A stretch of DNA of 64,000 nucleotides, taken from NCBI GenBank assembly GCA_951394045.1, contig OX595988.1, positions 1,937,352-2,001,351 on the forward strand, in the 5' to 3' direction. Below, one piece after another: positions 62,218 through 64,000 of the stretch (within the stretch, counting starts at the first letter, position 1; each line of letters begins with the position of its first letter). A program made the position numbers and the translations under genes. The notes under the pieces were generated by a model, which saw only the letters and a program-made list of their open reading frames with translations, made no database searches and was not told where the DNA came from. This DNA comes from Nitzschia sp. DOCU1 (lineage: Eukaryota > Bacillariophyta > Bacillariophyceae > Bacillariales > Bacillariaceae).

Positions 62218-62903
62218 GGAAAGGATGGGAAAACAAGGGCACCACGAACATGCAAGAATTGCGGCAGGGTTGACTGTCGAGGGCGAACTGCATTCTGGGG
62301 TCGGGACCATTGCCAAAATAAAGTGTAAGACCGGTAGTAGTGCTATTGTAACCCTACTGTAGTATGCCGTTGAGGCTACAGGGATTGTATGTTTAAGGGG
62401 AACATAATGTATCATAAAATGTGTGCAATGGATTTGGCTCAGTAGTAACAATAATGGATCAATTGGATCAATTGTGTCGGCGGCGGCGCGCGCATTTGCA
62501 TGAGTCGATCGATTCGATTCATTCGGCGCCATTCAGGTTATGAGCTTGTGCGCGGAATTCGCGCATTGGATGACGTCCATATTGTTCTTTGCGTTAAAAA
62601 TACTAGTTCTGAGGATAATGATTCGTTGATTTTTAACGCGAAGAACAAGCCCTGCGTCATCGGAGTGTCCCTTCCACCAATCACATTCCTCCAAACCTCC
62701 CAAAAAAGTCCACCGCCATGTTTCAGGTGCCCTCGCCTCTCCGTAGGGCCGGTTCCCGGCGTTTGGGAACTTTATAATAAAATTGCAAGGTGGGCTCGGC
62801 CTATGTGCTGGAGGCTGGTGGCCGTGCAGGCGTGTCGAAGGACACTTATTATGGTTCCATTTCATCTCGAAACGGAACTCCGTTGAATTTTTTCCGAATC
62901 CGG
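62218..62903. other. Upstream region of the transposase gene
   Basis: This 686-bp region lies between the frameshifted ORF and the transposase ATG. It contains GATCAATTGGATCAATTG near 62457-62474 and an inverted repeat at 62584-62646. The left end of the mariner-like element should lie within it, but I could not place it. Confidence 0.4.
62584..62646. repeat. Inverted repeat, 18-bp arms
   Basis: GTTCTTTGCGTTAAAAAT (62584-62601) pairs with ATTTTTAACGCGAAGAAC (62629-62646) at 17 of 18 positions, with a 27-bp spacer. It could fold as a hairpin or mark an element end upstream of the transposase. The link to the transposase is inferred from position only. Confidence 0.85.
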
Positions 62904-64000
62904 ATGGAGGGGTCCCCCAAAATATTTTCCAATCCAGGAGTTCGCTTCGTGTCGACTTCGCGCCGAAAATTCATCCAGAAATCCACGCGAAATCGCAACA
63001 ATGACGATCCGACACATCATTATTTCAACATTCACGCAACAATGAACATCAACGAACATGGCGGCTACTACCATCCTGGCTGTGCGTATGGGATGAATAC
63101 GAAAATGGCCATCATCGAGGCCTTTTTGGATCTTCAAATGGTGGATTTAGAAGGAGACGACGAAACAGCAATGAATGGGCGCAGGCTTGGGGCCCTCCAC
63201 GTCCGGGAGGTTGCGACGAAGTGCAAGGTGGGGATACGTTTTGCGTATGATGTTATCCAAGAGGTTTTGGCTCTTGGGTACATCACTGACCCAGCGGAGA
63301 ACCGTGCCGCACTACGTGCAACACGTCATAACTACAGCAAGCTTGACCGGGAAGATGCGATGGTGTTGCTCGCGTTGCGATCGGAAAACGACCAGCAACT
63401 GTTGTCCGACTATCAACGAGGACTACAGTTCGCTACAGGAAAGATTGTATGCGCTACGACAATCGACCATTTCTTCAAAAAGCGGTTTGAGTTTAAGGGG
63501 AGTCTACGCAAAACATCAATGGTACCCTTGGACAAGTGGAAGCCGGCCAACATCAGAGCCTACTACCACGAGTTCATGGGTACCATTGCAACACTCAAGT
63601 TACACAACAAGTATCACTTTATTGACGAGAAGCACATCATCAATAAAGACTGCTACAACAATCGTGTAAGGGCTGACCCCCTCTCCGGCGCAGTTCGGTG
63701 CATCTGTGTCTCCGGCAACTTCCGGAGAGCCTACAACATGATAGCAATCATCCGACTAAGTGGCAAGGACCCCCCAATGCACTACAGCATTGGAGAAGAG
63801 AATGGCACAGCGGCCAATTTCACGGCGTACATCGAATACTTACTCGGAATAGGCTGGTTTGAGCCATACGACGTACTCATACTTGACAATGCTGCAATCC
63901 ACTCCGGCGCGGAGGCTACCATTGTTGCCGACCTTTTGTGGGAAGTTCGGAGGGTTCTAGTTGTTCCTTTGCCCACCAGGGCGCCGGAATTGAACCCTAT
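62904..64000 (+). CDS. Tc1/mariner-type (IS630 superfamily) transposase, runs off right edge
   Basis: The frame is open from an ATG at 62904 to the end (at least 365 codons, no stop). The N-terminal part has helix-turn-helix-like sequence (RLGALHVREVATKCKVGIRF followed by DVIQEVLALGYI). The catalytic domain shows FIDEKHI with the first Asp, LILDNAAIHSG with the second Asp, and APELNP near the edge, just before the third acidic residue expected. These fit the DDE/D signature of the IS630-Tc1-mariner superfamily. The frame is intact, so this copy may be active or young. The alternative start at 63042 would drop 46 residues. Confidence 0.85.
   Translation, partial: MEGSPKIFSNPGVRFVSTSRRKFIQKSTRNRNNDDPTHHYFNIHATMNINEHGGYYHPGCAYGMNTKMAIIEAFLDLQMVDLEGDDETAMNGRRLGALHVREVATKCKVGIRFAYDVIQEVLALGYITDPAENRAALRATRHNYSKLDREDAMVLLALRSENDQQLLSDYQRGLQFATGKIVCATTIDHFFKKRFEFKGSLRKTSMVPLDKWKPANIRAYYHEFMGTIATLKLHNKYHFIDEKHIINKDCYNNRVRADPLSGAVRCICVSGNFRRAYNMIAIIRLSGKDPPMHYSIGEENGTAANFTAYIEYLLGIGWFEPYDVLILDNAAIHSGAEATIVADLLWEVRRVLVVPLPTRAPELNP

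Overview
The window is nuclear DNA of a photosynthetic stramenopile, most probably a pennate diatom of the Phaeodactylum type. The genes are eukaryotic and carry short GT-AG introns (about 60-250 bp). Several proteins start with a signal peptide followed by a diatom plastid-type cleavage motif (RecA, the proteins at 45476 and 54815, possibly 39317). A DUF6824 protein and a Copia element of the CoDi kind found in diatoms are also present. The species is an inference. Exon joins were deduced by eye from splice sites, frame continuity and family alignment from memory.

Left part (1-20134), ordinary compact host genes: a partial unknown gene; a class II PRPP synthetase; a coiled-coil protein; plastid RecA convergent with TRAPPC2L; a meiotic-clade AAA ATPase; mitochondrial chaperonin 60; a GDP-fucose transporter; a cysteine-free IscA/HesB-like protein; a VAMP7-type longin R-SNARE; Sec61 gamma; a Lys-rich protein; and a 1120-aa ATPase with a helical repeat tail.

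Middle part (about 20.6-35.6 kb), a putative giant tyrosine-recombinase mobile element. It holds a tyrosine recombinase as the first inward-facing gene, an overlapping second-frame ORF, a 1255-codon orphan on the minus strand, and a 1197-codon protein with a Ulp1/C48 peptidase, a second peptidase-like domain and a RING-like finger. An acidic protein and a frameshifted small gene with a PIP-box-like motif follow. The gaps between the main genes hold tandem or palindromic repeats, nearly all of which share an AAYTGGTAGGTGGCC core. The genes are intronless and much longer than the neighbours. The arrangement (Crypton-like recombinase at one end plus cargo) recalls fungal Starships, but the ends are not defined and relatedness is a hypothesis. 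This is the best candidate for an undescribed system.

Next (35789-46364) are host genes again: an alpha/beta-hydrolase-like protein, a DUF6824 protein, a TPR/SAP protein, an mRNA cap guanine-N7 methyltransferase, a GRIP golgin and a plastid-type membrane protein. A complete Copia LTR retrotransposon follows (46834-53265), with identical 122-bp LTRs and gag and pol in one frame separated by a single UAG.

Right part (53266-64000): a relic-rich gap, a plastid-type beta-rich protein, a five-exon LSm11-like gene, a myristoylation-type calcium-dependent protein kinase, and retromer VPS29. Last come a frameshifted transposon-like ORF and an open Tc1/mariner (IS630-type) transposase running off the edge.

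The host genes do not form one pathway, although six serve endomembrane traffic (TRAPPC2L, VAMP7, Sec61 gamma, GDP-fucose transporter, GRIP golgin, VPS29).
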